Notes: generated by a model from the sequence alone, not told the origin. Positions 35,598 to 44,798 are shown, counted from the stretch's first letter. The stretch: 64,000 bases of DNA from Streptomyces sp. NBC_01445 (GCF_035918235.1 NZ_CP109485.1:2666001-2730000), one strand, 5' to 3'. Translations and numbers: made by a program.

Positions 35598-36572
35598 CTA
35601 GCCGGTGTGCCCCGCCGGGTGGTGCGGCTCGTAGCCCGGGATGGTGCCGTCCTCCTTCTTCACCAGGAAGAGCCCCACCATCCCCATGTCGGAGTGGCTC
35701 TGGACGTGGCAGTGGTACATCCAGGCGCCCGCCCCGACGCCCTCGCCCGCGATGATCTGGAAGCCGAACGAGTCCGCGGGGCCGACGATCTTGTTGTCGA
35801 CGACCTGGCTCGGGTCGTCCGGGCCGGTCAGCATGCCCGTGCGGTTGTCCGCCCAGCGATGACCGTGCATGTGGAAGGTGTGGTAGTACTCGCCGTGCGT
35901 GATCATGACGATCTCGACGCGATCACCCACCGTGGCCTCGAAGTCGGGACCTGAGTGCGCCGGCATGTTGTTGATGGTCATGTCGTTGAAGACGATCGTG
36001 AACGTGGTGTCCGGGAGGACGTCGCCCTTGCGCCGGACGATGACCGGCCCGTACAGGCCCTTGCGGATGCCACCGGTGCCGTGTTCCGTGCCGACGACGT
36101 GGTCGTGGTAGTGCCAGTACCCCGCGCTGCCCGCGCGCCACGTGCCGTCCTTGCGCCGGCCGGGAACGTGCGTCCGCCAGGTGTAGGTGCGCTTGCCGCC
36201 GGGCTCGACGTCGCTCTTGTTGAGCTTGGTGCCGTCGCTGGAGACCTCGTAGTCGAGGCCGTGGACGTGCAGGCTGGCCGCCACGTCCATCGTGTTCTCG
36301 AACTCGATGTGCAGGGTGTCGCCCTCGTTGAGCTCGATCAGAGGGCCGGGTACGGAGGCCTTGCCCTTCTCGAACCCGTAGCCCATCTGCCCGTCCGCGA
36401 GCTTCTCCGCGTACATCTTGATGCGCTTGACCTCACCGCCGGCCGGAGCCGTGCGCACCGGGCCTTCCGCGGGGGCGGCGTCCGTCGCCGCGATGAGCGA
36501 CAACGATGTCGCGGTCGTCGCGACGGCGGCCCCGCCCATCAGCACCCGCCGGTTGAAGCTGCGCCTGTCCAT
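35598..36572 (-). CDS. Small two-domain laccase (SLAC), multicopper oxidase
   Basis: This 324-residue exported copper oxidase oxidises phenols and reduces oxygen to water. It has a Tat signal ([14 protein letters not shown]). Copper ligands are seen at residues 102/104 (LHVHG), 154/156/158 (YWHYHDH), 231/234/236 (HTFHMHGH), and the type 1 set H231, C288, H293, M298 in [12 protein letters not shown]. Numbering from the ATG at 36572 coincides with S. coelicolor SLAC, including the redox-active Tyr108, which supports this start. Two-domain laccases assemble as trimers. It is divergent from a coupled sugar-dehydrogenase operon. Confidence 0.96.
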   Translation of the reverse strand: MDRRSFNRRVLMGGAAVATTATSLSLIAATDAAPAEGPVRTAPAGGEVKRIKMYAEKLADGQMGYGFEKGKASVPGPLIELNEGDTLHIEFENTMDVAASLHVHGLDYEVSSDGTKLNKSDVEPGGKRTYTWRTHVPGRRKDGTWRAGSAGYWHYHDHVVGTEHGTGGIRKGLYGPVIVRRKGDVLPDTTFTIVFNDMTINNMPAHSGPDFEATVGDRVEIVMITHGEYYHTFHMHGHRWADNRTGMLTGPDDPSQVVDNKIVGPADSFGFQIIAGEGVGAGAWMYHCHVQSHSDMGMVGLFLVKKEDGTIPGYEPHHPAGHTG

Positions 36573-36614
36573 GCCGAACTCCCCACCCTCGTACGGGATT
36601 TGCGGACGTGCCAC

Positions 36615-36778
36615 CAGTGCCTGCCGTGACGACCAGAGAGACGGTAACCGGGTGATCTTCGTTTATCCACACTCAGGACAAAGTTCGTGCCATTGCGGCC
36701 ATACCTATTGGCGCGTCGCGAAAAGAGGTCTAGCTTCGTCCGCGCCGTACCTGTGACCGACGAGGGGTGGGTGAACTC
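36615..36778 (+). promoter_or_regulatory. Promoter of the ThuA-dehydrogenase operon
   Basis: TTGGCG (36708-36713), 17 bases, TAGCTT (36731-36736) precedes the operon, with a leader of about 40 bases. The spacer is shared with the divergent laccase, so coordinate control is possible. No clear operator palindrome is visible here. Confidence 0.55.
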
Positions 36779-39295
36779 ATGCGGTCCACGCCGCATCAAA
36801 AACCCTTGGGCGTAAGAGGGTTGGACAGAGACAGACGCAGACGACGCCGTGCAGTCGCCGCGGTCCTGGCGTCCGGGGCGGTCGCCGCCGGACTCCTTAC
36901 CGGGCCCGCCGCCAGCGCGCGTCCGGGTCCCGAACCATCCGTGACAACGATGTCCCTGCCGTCGCCTCCCGGCGGCTCGAATGTGCGCGTCCTGGTGTAC
37001 TACGGCTCCGCCGCGGGCGGCGACGAGTCACCGGTGGTGAACGCGGGAATCGCGGCCATCGAGAAGATCGGCCAGAGCGGCCCCGCCGCCCAGCGCTTCA
37101 AGATCACGGCGACGGACGACGCGTCCGTGTTCACCAACGCCACGAAGCTGGGCCGCTACAACGCGGTCGTCTTCCTGACCGGCGGCGGCGATGTGCTCGA
37201 CCCGGACCAGGAGGCGGGGCTCGAGTCGTTCATGGAGGCCGGCGGAGGGTTCGTCGGCATCCACGACGCGGCCCGCGCCGAGCCGTACTCGGACTGGTTC
37301 ACCGGCCTGATCGGCGCGCGTCCGGCCGACTCCAGCCCGGCGAACGTCCAGCGGGCCACCGTCGAGGTCGGTGACCGCCAGCATCCGGCCACCAAGGACC
37401 TTCCCGTGCAGTGGAAGCGGCCCGACCAGTGGCTGAACTGGGTGAAGAACCCGTCCGGCTCGGTGCACACAGTGGCCCGGGTCCGCGAGTCGACGTACCA
37501 GCCGGGCGCGAGCGCCAACGGCGCGGACCACCCGGTGTCCTGGTGCCGTGACTACGACGGCGGCCGCTCCTTCTACACGGGCATGGGCGGCACGGCCTCC
37601 AGCTACGACGAGGTGGACTTCCAGTCGCATCTGCGCGGCGCCCTGCTGTGGACGAGCCGCATCGTGCGCGCCGACTGCAAGGCCGCGATCGACTCCAACT
37701 ACAAGGCTGAGCGACTCACCCAGCCCAACCAGGCGGGGCAGAACGACCAGATCGGCGAGCCGCACGGCCTGGTCACCGCGCCCGACGGACGCGTCCTGTA
37801 CATCGGCCGCGGCGGCGCCGACTCCTCGCAGCCGGTGATCACCGACTGGAACAACCCCGACGTCGGCAAGGGCAAGGGCGAGATCCACGTCTACGACCCG
37901 AAGACCAAGAAGGTCACCCAGGCCGGGGCGCTCACCGTCTTCGGCAACAAGGGCGGCGGCGACGAGCTCACCAAGGTCGAGGAGGGGCTGCTCGGCATCG
38001 AGCTCGACCCGAAGTTCGAGCAGAACGGCTGGGTGTATCTGCACTACACGCCGCACTCGGGGCTCGACCGCGACAAGCAGATGGCCGAGCGGCAGGTCTC
38101 CCGCTTCACGCTCGACCTGAACACCAACAAGCTGGACCTGAGCAGCGAGAAGGTGCTGCTCAAGTGGCCGGTGCAGGTGCACAGTTGCTGCCACGCGGGT
38201 GGCGGGATGGCCTGGGACTCCAAGGGCAACCTGTACATCGCGACCGGTGACAACAACTCCTCCGGCTTCAGCGACGGCTACTCGGGCAACAACCCGCAGC
38301 CGAACTACAAGGGCGTCTCCTTCGCGGACGCGCGCCGCACCGCCGGCAACACGAACAACCTCAACGGCAAGATCCTGCGCATCCACCCGGAGGCCGACGG
38401 CACGTACACGCTGCCGGAGGGCAACCTCTTCACGGGCAAGGAGACCGCGGAGGGCGGCGGCAAGACCCGCGGCGAGATCTATGTGATGGGTGTCCGCAAC
38501 CCGGCGCGCATCTCCGTCGACAAGAAGACCGACACGCTGTACGCGGGCTGGGTCGGCCCGGACGCCGGTGAGCCGTCGACGACCTGGGGTCCGGCGAAGT
38601 ACGACACGTTCGCCGTGATCACCAAGGCGTCCAACCGTGGCTGGCCGTACTGCATGGGCAACAAGCAGCCCTACCGTGACCGCAATCTGCCGGACCCGAC
38701 GAAGCCGCTCGGCTGGTACGACTGCGACCACCCGAAGAACGAGTCGCCGAACAACAACGGCCTGGTCAACCTGCCGCCGGTGACCGGCAACAACATCTGG
38801 TACTCGCCGCAGGGCGGGGGGCCGGACTACCCGCGCGACGCCAACGGCATCCCCTCGTACAAGAAGGAGGAGGCCAAGTACCTCCTGCCGTGGCTGAAGG
38901 GCGGCGGGCAGGCCGCGATGGACGGGCCCGTCTACCGCTACGACGCGTCGATCCCGAACGCGGACAAGTGGCCGAGCTACTGGGACGGCAAGTGGTTCGT
39001 CGGCGACTTCTACGACGCCACGCAGCCGCGGCACGCGGTGATCACCGACCCGAAGACGGCCGGTGACGGCGGCATCCCGGTGCACGCCGAGAACCTCAAG
39101 AAGATCGTGCCGGTCGGCAACGACGGCATCAAGAACCTCATGGACTGGAAGTTCGGCCCCGACGGCGCGCTCTACGTCCTCGACTACGGCCGCGGCTTCT
39201 TCACCTCGGATGCCAAGTCGGCCCTGTGGAAGGTGACTTACACGGGCGGCGAGGCGACCCCTGCGGCCGGTGACCTGGCCAGGAAGGCGCAGTGA
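36779..39295 (+). CDS. Secreted ThuA domain / PQQ-type sugar dehydrogenase fusion
   Basis: This 838-residue exported protein starts at the ATG at 36779, followed by an arginine-rich segment and a signal peptide (AVAAVLASGAVAAGLLTGPA). Residues about 60-300 are a ThuA-like domain (VRVLVYYGSA, then VFLTGGGDVLDPDQEAGLESFMEAGGGFVGIHDA), a class-I-amidotransferase-like fold linked to 3-keto-sugar metabolism. Residues about 310-835 are a glucose/sorbosone dehydrogenase beta-propeller (HSCCHAGGGMAWDSKGNLYIATGDN, KFGPDGALYVLDYGRGFF). PQQ is the expected cofactor. Its stop overlaps the start of the next gene by ATGA, so the two are coupled. Confidence 0.9.
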   Translation: MRSTPHQKPLGVRGLDRDRRRRRRAVAAVLASGAVAAGLLTGPAASARPGPEPSVTTMSLPSPPGGSNVRVLVYYGSAAGGDESPVVNAGIAAIEKIGQSGPAAQRFKITATDDASVFTNATKLGRYNAVVFLTGGGDVLDPDQEAGLESFMEAGGGFVGIHDAARAEPYSDWFTGLIGARPADSSPANVQRATVEVGDRQHPATKDLPVQWKRPDQWLNWVKNPSGSVHTVARVRESTYQPGASANGADHPVSWCRDYDGGRSFYTGMGGTASSYDEVDFQSHLRGALLWTSRIVRADCKAAIDSNYKAERLTQPNQAGQNDQIGEPHGLVTAPDGRVLYIGRGGADSSQPVITDWNNPDVGKGKGEIHVYDPKTKKVTQAGALTVFGNKGGGDELTKVEEGLLGIELDPKFEQNGWVYLHYTPHSGLDRDKQMAERQVSRFTLDLNTNKLDLSSEKVLLKWPVQVHSCCHAGGGMAWDSKGNLYIATGDNNSSGFSDGYSGNNPQPNYKGVSFADARRTAGNTNNLNGKILRIHPEADGTYTLPEGNLFTGKETAEGGGKTRGEIYVMGVRNPARISVDKKTDTLYAGWVGPDAGEPSTTWGPAKYDTFAVITKASNRGWPYCMGNKQPYRDRNLPDPTKPLGWYDCDHPKNESPNNNGLVNLPPVTGNNIWYSPQGGGPDYPRDANGIPSYKKEEAKYLLPWLKGGGQAAMDGPVYRYDASIPNADKWPSYWDGKWFVGDFYDATQPRHAVITDPKTAGDGGIPVHAENLKKIVPVGNDGIKNLMDWKFGPDGALYVLDYGRGFFTSDAKSALWKVTYTGGEATPAAGDLARKAQ

Positions 39296-41502
39296 TGAGG
39301 ATCCGCACCAAGAACCGGCGAAGACTGTGGACGGCGCTGTTCGCCGCCGTGCTGCTGATGCTCGGACTCGGCTCCCCCGTCGCGTTCGGGCAGGACGCCC
39401 CGGTCGCCGCGGCCCAGCAGGTCCTGAACTGGACCGGCAGTGACGACATCACCAAGTACGCCTCGGCGCCGACCACTGCGGTGGCGGGCGCGACGACGAT
39501 CGTCTTCGAGAACAGCGCGGCGACCGGCAACACCATGGGCATGCCGCACACGCTGACGTTCGACACGTCGGACCCCGAGTACAACAACGACGTGTCGGTG
39601 AACATCCTGGCCAACCCGAACGACAGTGAGGGCGGCAAGCACTCGGTCGAGGTCACCCTGACCCCGGGCCGTTACCGCTACCACTGCTCGATCCCCGGCC
39701 ACGAGGGCATGCAGGGCATCCTCGTCGTGACCGAGGGCGGCGGCGAGGACACGGCCGCACCGGAGACCTCGGCGAAGGTCGAGGGGCAGAAGAACGCTCA
39801 AGGGGAGTACGTCGGTTCGGCGTCGGTCAGTGTGACGGCGACGGACGCGGGCTCCGGGGTCGACAAGGTCGAGTACGCGGTCGGCGCCGACGGCGCCTGG
39901 CAGCCGTACACGACCGCGGTGGTCGTCGACCAGGTCGGTACGCACAAGATCCGCTACCGGGCGTCCGACAAGGCGGGGAACGTGGCGGCGGAGAAGTCGG
40001 TCGACTTCACCGTGGTCGCGCCGCCGACGGACGACAAGACGCCTCCGGAGACCTCGGCGACGGTGAGCGGCGAGAAGAACGACAAGGGCGAGTACCTCTC
40101 GATGGCGACGGTCACGGTGACGGCCTCCGACACCGGATCCGGCGTCAACTCCATCGAGTACGCGGTGGGTTCGGACGGCGCCTGGCAGCCGTACACCTCC
40201 CCTGTGATGGTGCACGAAGTGGGCGCCCACACCGTGCGCTACCGGGCCGCGGACAAGGCGGGGAACGTGGCGGCGGAGAAGTCGGTCGACTTCACCGTGG
40301 TCGCGCCGCCCGTCCAGGACAAGACGCCGCCCGAGGTGTCGGCGAAGGTCGACGGCGACAAGAACTCCGACGGCGCGTACCTCAAGAGCGCCAAGGTGAC
40401 GGTCTCCGCGACGGACGCCGACTCGGGCGTCGAGAAGATCGAGTACTCGCTCGACGCGGGCCCCTACCTCGCCTACACCGCGCCGGTCGTGGTGGACCGG
40501 GCGGGCGCGCACACGGTCGCGTACCGAGCGAGCGACAAGGCCGGCAACACGTCGGCGGCGAAGTCGGAGGCCTTCACGGTCACGACGGGCGGCGGGGTCC
40601 CGGCGCCCAACTGCGCCGAGTTCGACGAGCGGTTGACGGTGATCGTCGGCACGGTCGACACGGGCATCCCGAACCGGGTCACCAACAACCGGTGCCGGAT
40701 CAACGAGTTGATCGAGGACGAGCGGGAGTGGACCTCGCAGGCCCTCTTCCTCAAGCACGTCAAGACCGTCACCGACAAGCTCCTCAAGGAAGGCGTGATC
40801 GACCAGCGCGAGTACAACAAGATCAACCGCGCCGCCAGGCAGTCGGGGATCGGCAAGCCCGGCCAGACCGAGGGCTACCGCAAGATCTTCGACGGCACGC
40901 AGGGCTCGCTCGACAAGTGGGAGCAGGTCGGCGGCGGCAAGTTCGGCCTGAACGCGGACGGCTCGATCACGTCGAGCACCACCGTCGAGGGCATGGGCAT
41001 GCTGTGGTTCCCGCAGCGCAAGTACGGCGACTTCTCGCTGAAGCTCCAGTGGCGGGACGACGCACCGGGCACCGGCAACGCCAACGGCGGTGTCTTCGTG
41101 CGCTTCCCGTGGGTCCACGACCACCCGGAGGAGTCGCGGCCGGAGTGGGTCGCCATCAAGTACGGGCACGAGGTGCAGGTCCTCGACCGTCCTGACGGCG
41201 ACATGTACAAGACCGGTTCGATCTACGGCTTCGACCGCGTGGGTCTTGCGGGCGCGGGCGTCACCCAGAAGGGCACGTGGAACGACTACGAGATCCGTGT
41301 GGTCGGCCAGCACTTCTCGATCCTGCGCAACGGCGTCCTGATCAACGAGTTCGACAACACCGGCGGCCAGGTCTTCGAGCCCCCGCGCGGGGACGACCCG
41401 GGCACGGACGGCCGGCGGTACTCCTCCGGCTATGTCGGGCTCCAGGTGCACAGCACGACGGACGTCATCTCGTACCGGGACATCCGCGTCAAGGAGCTGT
41501 AA
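39292..41502 (+). CDS. Secreted cupredoxin / Ig-like repeats / DUF1080 protein
   Basis: A 736-residue exported protein with a mosaic layout. A signal peptide (AALFAAVLLMLGLGSPVAFG) is followed by a plastocyanin-like domain (about 40-147) with type 1 copper ligands H86, C132, H137, M140 (HTLTF, HCSIPGHEGM). Next come three Ig-like or OmpL47-type repeats of about 95 residues (152-432), two of which share a 59-base identical DNA stretch. After a helical linker the C-terminal domain (about 530-736) is DUF1080, the 3-keto-disaccharide-hydrolase/concanavalin-like fold. It is translationally coupled to the ThuA/sugar dehydrogenase gene. It could be an electron acceptor and a sugar hydrolase at once. 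Confidence 0.87.
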   Translation: MMRIRTKNRRRLWTALFAAVLLMLGLGSPVAFGQDAPVAAAQQVLNWTGSDDITKYASAPTTAVAGATTIVFENSAATGNTMGMPHTLTFDTSDPEYNNDVSVNILANPNDSEGGKHSVEVTLTPGRYRYHCSIPGHEGMQGILVVTEGGGEDTAAPETSAKVEGQKNAQGEYVGSASVSVTATDAGSGVDKVEYAVGADGAWQPYTTAVVVDQVGTHKIRYRASDKAGNVAAEKSVDFTVVAPPTDDKTPPETSATVSGEKNDKGEYLSMATVTVTASDTGSGVNSIEYAVGSDGAWQPYTSPVMVHEVGAHTVRYRAADKAGNVAAEKSVDFTVVAPPVQDKTPPEVSAKVDGDKNSDGAYLKSAKVTVSATDADSGVEKIEYSLDAGPYLAYTAPVVVDRAGAHTVAYRASDKAGNTSAAKSEAFTVTTGGGVPAPNCAEFDERLTVIVGTVDTGIPNRVTNNRCRINELIEDEREWTSQALFLKHVKTVTDKLLKEGVIDQREYNKINRAARQSGIGKPGQTEGYRKIFDGTQGSLDKWEQVGGGKFGLNADGSITSSTTVEGMGMLWFPQRKYGDFSLKLQWRDDAPGTGNANGGVFVRFPWVHDHPEESRPEWVAIKYGHEVQVLDRPDGDMYKTGSIYGFDRVGLAGAGVTQKGTWNDYEIRVVGQHFSILRNGVLINEFDNTGGQVFEPPRGDDPGTDGRRYSSGYVGLQVHSTTDVISYRDIRVKEL
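39967..40310 (+). repeat. Exact 59-base intragenic direct repeat
   Basis: 39967-40025 and 40252-40310 are identical, 285 bases (95 codons) apart, inside the Ig-like repeats of the cupredoxin-DUF1080 gene. Flanking parts of the units have diverged, which points to recent gene conversion or strong constraint in this strand. Confidence 0.85.
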
Positions 41503-41533
41503 CAGGCAGTATCCGTAGGTGAGTTGAGCGAGT

Positions 41534-41568
41534 CGAGCCGGGTCAGTCCTCGTGTCTGGCCCGGCTCG
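41534..41568. terminator. Hairpin between cupredoxin-DUF1080 and LigD-polymerase genes
   Basis: CGAGCCGGG (41534-41542) pairs with CCCGGCTCG (41560-41568), and the loop contains the stop of the polymerase gene. It lies between convergent genes. Confidence 0.55.
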
Positions 41569-42568
41569 GCTGTACCCGCTTGGGCTCGCCCGGCATCTTC
41601 GGGTACTCGGGCGGGTACGGCATGTCGCCGAGGCCGCGGTCCCGTTCGTCCCGGTCGGCGAGTTCGAGGAGCGCGTCGAGCCGGAAGGCATGCTCGTCCA
41701 TGTCCTCGTGGACGTCGCCGAGTTCGGCGTAGCGGGACGGCATCGACCCGATGTCGAAGTCGGCCGGGCGCGCGTCGTCGACCTCGTCCCAGCGCAGCGG
41801 CGCGGAGACGGGGGCGTTCGGCCGTGGCCGTACCGAGTAGGCGGAGGCGATGGTGCGGTCGCGTGCGGTCTGGTTGAAGTCGACGAAGATGCGCTCGCCG
41901 CGCTCCTCCTTCCACCAGGCCGTGGTGGCACGGTCGGGCATACGGCGCTCCAGCTCGCGGCCGCAGGCGATGGCCGCGCGGCGCACCTCGACGAACGTCC
42001 AGTGCGGGGCGATCGGCACGAAGACGTGCATGCCGCGGCCGCCGGACGTCTTGGGCCAGCCGCGCAGACCGCCGAAGTCATGGAGGACGGAGCGCAGCTC
42101 GTGGGCGGCGCGGACGGCGTCGGTGTAGTCGGTGCCGGGCTGCGGGTCGAGGTCGATGCGCAGCTCGTCGGGGTGGTCGGGGTGCGCGCGCCGGACGGGC
42201 CAGGGGTGGAAGGTGAGGGTGCCGTACTGGGCCGCCCAGATGACGGCGGCGATCTCGGTGGGGCACATCTCGTCCGCGTGGCGCCCGCTGGGGAAGGTGA
42301 TGGTGCCGGTGGGGATCCAGTCGGGCAGGTTCTTGGCGGCGCGCTTCTGGTAGAAGGACTCGCCGTCCAGGCCCTCGGGGTAGCGCTGGAGGGTGGTGGG
42401 GCGGTCGCGCAGGGCGCGCACGATGCCGGGGCCGACGGAGAGGAAGTAGCGGGCGAGGTCGAGCTTGGTGTAACCGGGCTCGGGGAACATGACCCGGTCC
42501 GGGCTGGACAGGCGTACCGTCCGCTCCCCCGCCTCCAGCTCCACGGCCGCACCGTTCGACTTGCCCAT
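41543..42568 (-). CDS. LigD-type polymerase/primase domain protein
   Basis: A 341-residue stand-alone archaeo-eukaryotic-primase-like polymerase, the module that fills gaps during non-homologous end joining. The ATG at 42568 gives MGKSNGAAVELEAGERTVRLSS. Catalytic acids are in RIDLDPQPGTDY (about D139 and D141), and the TSGGRGMHVFVPI motif near residue 175 supplies the conserved histidine. In mycobacteria this module is fused with ligase and nuclease; here it is separate and divergent from the ligase gene. No Ku gene lies in the window. Confidence 0.92.
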   Translation of the reverse strand: MGKSNGAAVELEAGERTVRLSSPDRVMFPEPGYTKLDLARYFLSVGPGIVRALRDRPTTLQRYPEGLDGESFYQKRAAKNLPDWIPTGTITFPSGRHADEMCPTEIAAVIWAAQYGTLTFHPWPVRRAHPDHPDELRIDLDPQPGTDYTDAVRAAHELRSVLHDFGGLRGWPKTSGGRGMHVFVPIAPHWTFVEVRRAAIACGRELERRMPDRATTAWWKEERGERIFVDFNQTARDRTIASAYSVRPRPNAPVSAPLRWDEVDDARPADFDIGSMPSRYAELGDVHEDMDEHAFRLDALLELADRDERDRGLGDMPYPPEYPKMPGEPKRVQPSRARHED

Positions 42569-42642
42569 GCGGGCCACGCTAGGCGCATCGGCCTCCGTGC
42601 GCATACCGGGCGGGTGACGGCGTATCGCGACAGAATCGGCTC

Positions 42643-43710
42643 ATGGTCATGGATCTGCCGGTGATGCCGCCCGTGAAGCCGATGCTCGCCAAGTCCGTCG
42701 CGAAGATCCCGCCGGGGATGAGTTACGAGGCGAAATGGGACGGCTTCCGCGCGATCGTGTTCCGTGACGGCGCGGACCTGGAGATCGGCAGCCGCACGGG
42801 CAAGCCCCTGACCCGCTACTTCCCCGAACTGGTCGCCGCCCTCCTCGACCGGCTGCCGGAGCGCTGTGTCCTCGACGGCGAGATCGTGATCGCCAGGGAC
42901 GGCCGGCTCGACTTCGACGCGCTCACCGAACGCATCCACCCGGCCGCGTCCCGGGTGAAGACGCTGGCGGAGCGCACCCCGGCGTCGTTCGTGGCGTTCG
43001 ACGTACTGGCCCTCGGCGACGAGTCGCTGATGGACACGCCCCTGGTGGACCGCCGGTCCCGCCTGGCCGAGGCGCTGTCCGGCGCGACGCCGCCCGTCCA
43101 CCTGGCCCCGTCGACGACCGACGCCGAGCTGGCGCAGACGTGGTTCGAGCAGTACGAGGGCGCGGGCCTCGACGGGGTGATCGCCAAGCCGTTCGACCTG
43201 CGCTACCGCGAGAACGAACGCCTGATGTTCAAGATCAAGCACGAGCGGACCGCGGACTGTGTCGTGGCCGGCTACCGCTTCCACAAGAGCGGCCCGGTCG
43301 TCGGCTCCCTGCTGCTCGGCCTGTACGACGACGAGGGCGTTCTCCAGCACGTGGGCGTGTGCGCGGCGTTCACGATGAAGCGGCGTACGGAGCTGATCGC
43401 GGAGCTGGAGCCGCTGCGCCTCGAGTCGGCGCAGGACCATCCGTGGGCCGCGTGGACCGAGGAGTCGGCGCACGAGAAGGCCCGCCTGCCCGGGGCGACG
43501 AGCCGCTGGACCGGCAAGAAGGACCTGTCGTGGGTGCCCCTCGAACCGCGGCTCGTCGCCGAGGTGGCGTACGAGCACATGGAGAACGGCGCGCGCTTTC
43601 GCCACACGGCCCGCTTCCGCCGTTGGCGCCCGGACCGGACGCCCGAGAGCTGCACGTACGCGCAGCTGGACGAGCCGGTGCGGTACGACTTGGCGGATGT
43701 CCTGCGCTAG
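42643..43710 (+). CDS. ATP-dependent DNA ligase (LigC/LigD ligase type)
   Basis: This 355-residue ligase consists of an adenylation domain and an OB-fold domain without further modules. The adenylated lysine is K31 in YEAKWDGFRA. Other nucleotidyl-transferase motifs are LDGEIVI and FDVLAL, then GVIAKPFDLRYRENERLMFKIK. It is transcribed divergently from the polymerase gene across 74 bases, consistent with a two-gene end-joining or base-excision repair unit. The ATG at 42643 is taken; the second at 42649 is as likely. Confidence 0.94.
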   Translation: MVMDLPVMPPVKPMLAKSVAKIPPGMSYEAKWDGFRAIVFRDGADLEIGSRTGKPLTRYFPELVAALLDRLPERCVLDGEIVIARDGRLDFDALTERIHPAASRVKTLAERTPASFVAFDVLALGDESLMDTPLVDRRSRLAEALSGATPPVHLAPSTTDAELAQTWFEQYEGAGLDGVIAKPFDLRYRENERLMFKIKHERTADCVVAGYRFHKSGPVVGSLLLGLYDDEGVLQHVGVCAAFTMKRRTELIAELEPLRLESAQDHPWAAWTEESAHEKARLPGATSRWTGKKDLSWVPLEPRLVAEVAYEHMENGARFRHTARFRRWRPDRTPESCTYAQLDEPVRYDLADVLR

Positions 43711-43806
43711 CCGGTACGAGCGTCGGCTCACGCGAGCTCCGCCAAGTATTTCGAACATGTTCGACCGGAACTGATCGATCCGCCCCTGGGCGGGTATCAC
43801 CCACAG
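43711..43806 (+). promoter_or_regulatory. Spacer with perfect palindrome before the DUF3048 gene
   Basis: TCGAACATGTTCGA at 43751-43764 is a perfect 14-base palindrome. It has the half-sites of the actinobacterial SOS box (TCGAAC and GTTCGA) but only two bases between them instead of four, so LexA binding is doubtful. Confidence 0.45.
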
Positions 43807-44769
43807 GTGCGAATACGACGGATGCGGGTGACACGCGTGCGGCGGGCCGCGATCGTCGCGGCGGTCCTGGCCGCTACGGCCGCCGGGTGCACGGTCGGCG
43901 ACGGACACCCGCCGGACGGCCACTCCGCGAGCCCCACCGGAGGGGGAAGCCGTGGCCCCGTTCTCGCCGTGAAGATCGACAACGTGGGTCCGGCCCGCCC
44001 GCAGACCGGCATCGGCCGGGCCGACATCATCTACGCGGAGCAGGTCGAGAGCGGTCTGAGCCGGCTGATGGCCGTGTACGCGACCCGGCTGCCGCCCGTG
44101 GTCGGCCCGGTACGCAGCGCCCGCGAGACCGATCTCGAACTGCTGCGGCAGTTCGACCGCCCCACGCTCGCGTTCTCCGGCGCCCAGTCGAAACTGCTGC
44201 CGCTGATCGCCGAGGCCCCGCTCGACGCGCTCCCGCCCGGCAAGGCCCCGGCGGCCGCCTACTTCCGCGGCAGCGACAAGCCTGCGCCGCACAACCTCTA
44301 CCTCCGACCCGGCAAGCTGGGCGTGACGCCGCAGGCGGGCGCGCTGGCGGCGGCCGGGGTCACGTTCGGGGCGCGCCCGGCGGGCGGGCAGGCGAAGAAC
44401 GCCCTCACCGTGCGCTTCCCGGCGGCGCGCTTCACCTTCAACTGGTCGGCCCAGAGCCGTAGTTGGCAGGTGTCTATGGACGGCACCCGGGCACGCACCA
44501 CGGACGGCGGGATGCTGAACGCCTCGACCGTCGTCGTCCAGTACGTCGATGTCCGAAGCTCGCGGTTCCACGACCGGTCGGGGAGCACGTCACCGTTCTC
44601 CGACACCGTGGGTTCGGGCAAGGCGACGGTACTGCGGGACGGGCGGGCGTACGACGTCCGGTGGGAGCGGCGCTCGGCGGCCGACGGCACACAGTTCACG
44701 ATGGCGGGCGGCGGCAAGCGCATGACGTTCGCGCCCGGGCAGGTGTGGGTCCTCTTCGCCCAGCGGTGA
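43807..44769 (+). CDS. DUF3048 (YerB-like) lipoprotein
   Basis: This 320-residue protein has a lipoprotein-type signal (RRAAIVAAVLAATAAGC, cysteine near residue 28), so it is anchored on the outer face of the membrane. DUF3048 landmarks are VLAVKIDNVGPARPQTGIGRADIIYAE, VGPVRSARETDLELLRQF and the C-terminal LNASTVVVQYVD with GQVWVLFAQ. YerB-type proteins are thought to relate to cell-wall or transpeptidase-like functions, but no catalytic mechanism is established. GTG start at 43807. Downstream of the ligase gene by 96 bases, with its own palindrome. Confidence 0.87.
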   Translation: MRIRRMRVTRVRRAAIVAAVLAATAAGCTVGDGHPPDGHSASPTGGGSRGPVLAVKIDNVGPARPQTGIGRADIIYAEQVESGLSRLMAVYATRLPPVVGPVRSARETDLELLRQFDRPTLAFSGAQSKLLPLIAEAPLDALPPGKAPAAAYFRGSDKPAPHNLYLRPGKLGVTPQAGALAAAGVTFGARPAGGQAKNALTVRFPAARFTFNWSAQSRSWQVSMDGTRARTTDGGMLNASTVVVQYVDVRSSRFHDRSGSTSPFSDTVGSGKATVLRDGRAYDVRWERRSAADGTQFTMAGGGKRMTFAPGQVWVLFAQR

Positions 44770-44798
44770 GAGCCCCGGCTCGCACCGGGACACCGCCG

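Noticed and set aside
43751..43764. LexA box
   Set aside because: Half-sites are right but the spacer is two bases, not four, so I list it only as a palindrome.
39238..44571. 1777-codon open frame on the minus strand
   Set aside because: It runs antisense through the cupredoxin, ligase and DUF3048 genes and through the polymerase gene in another frame. Its translation is arginine/valine/aspartate-rich low-complexity sequence. It is a by-product of GC-rich codon use.
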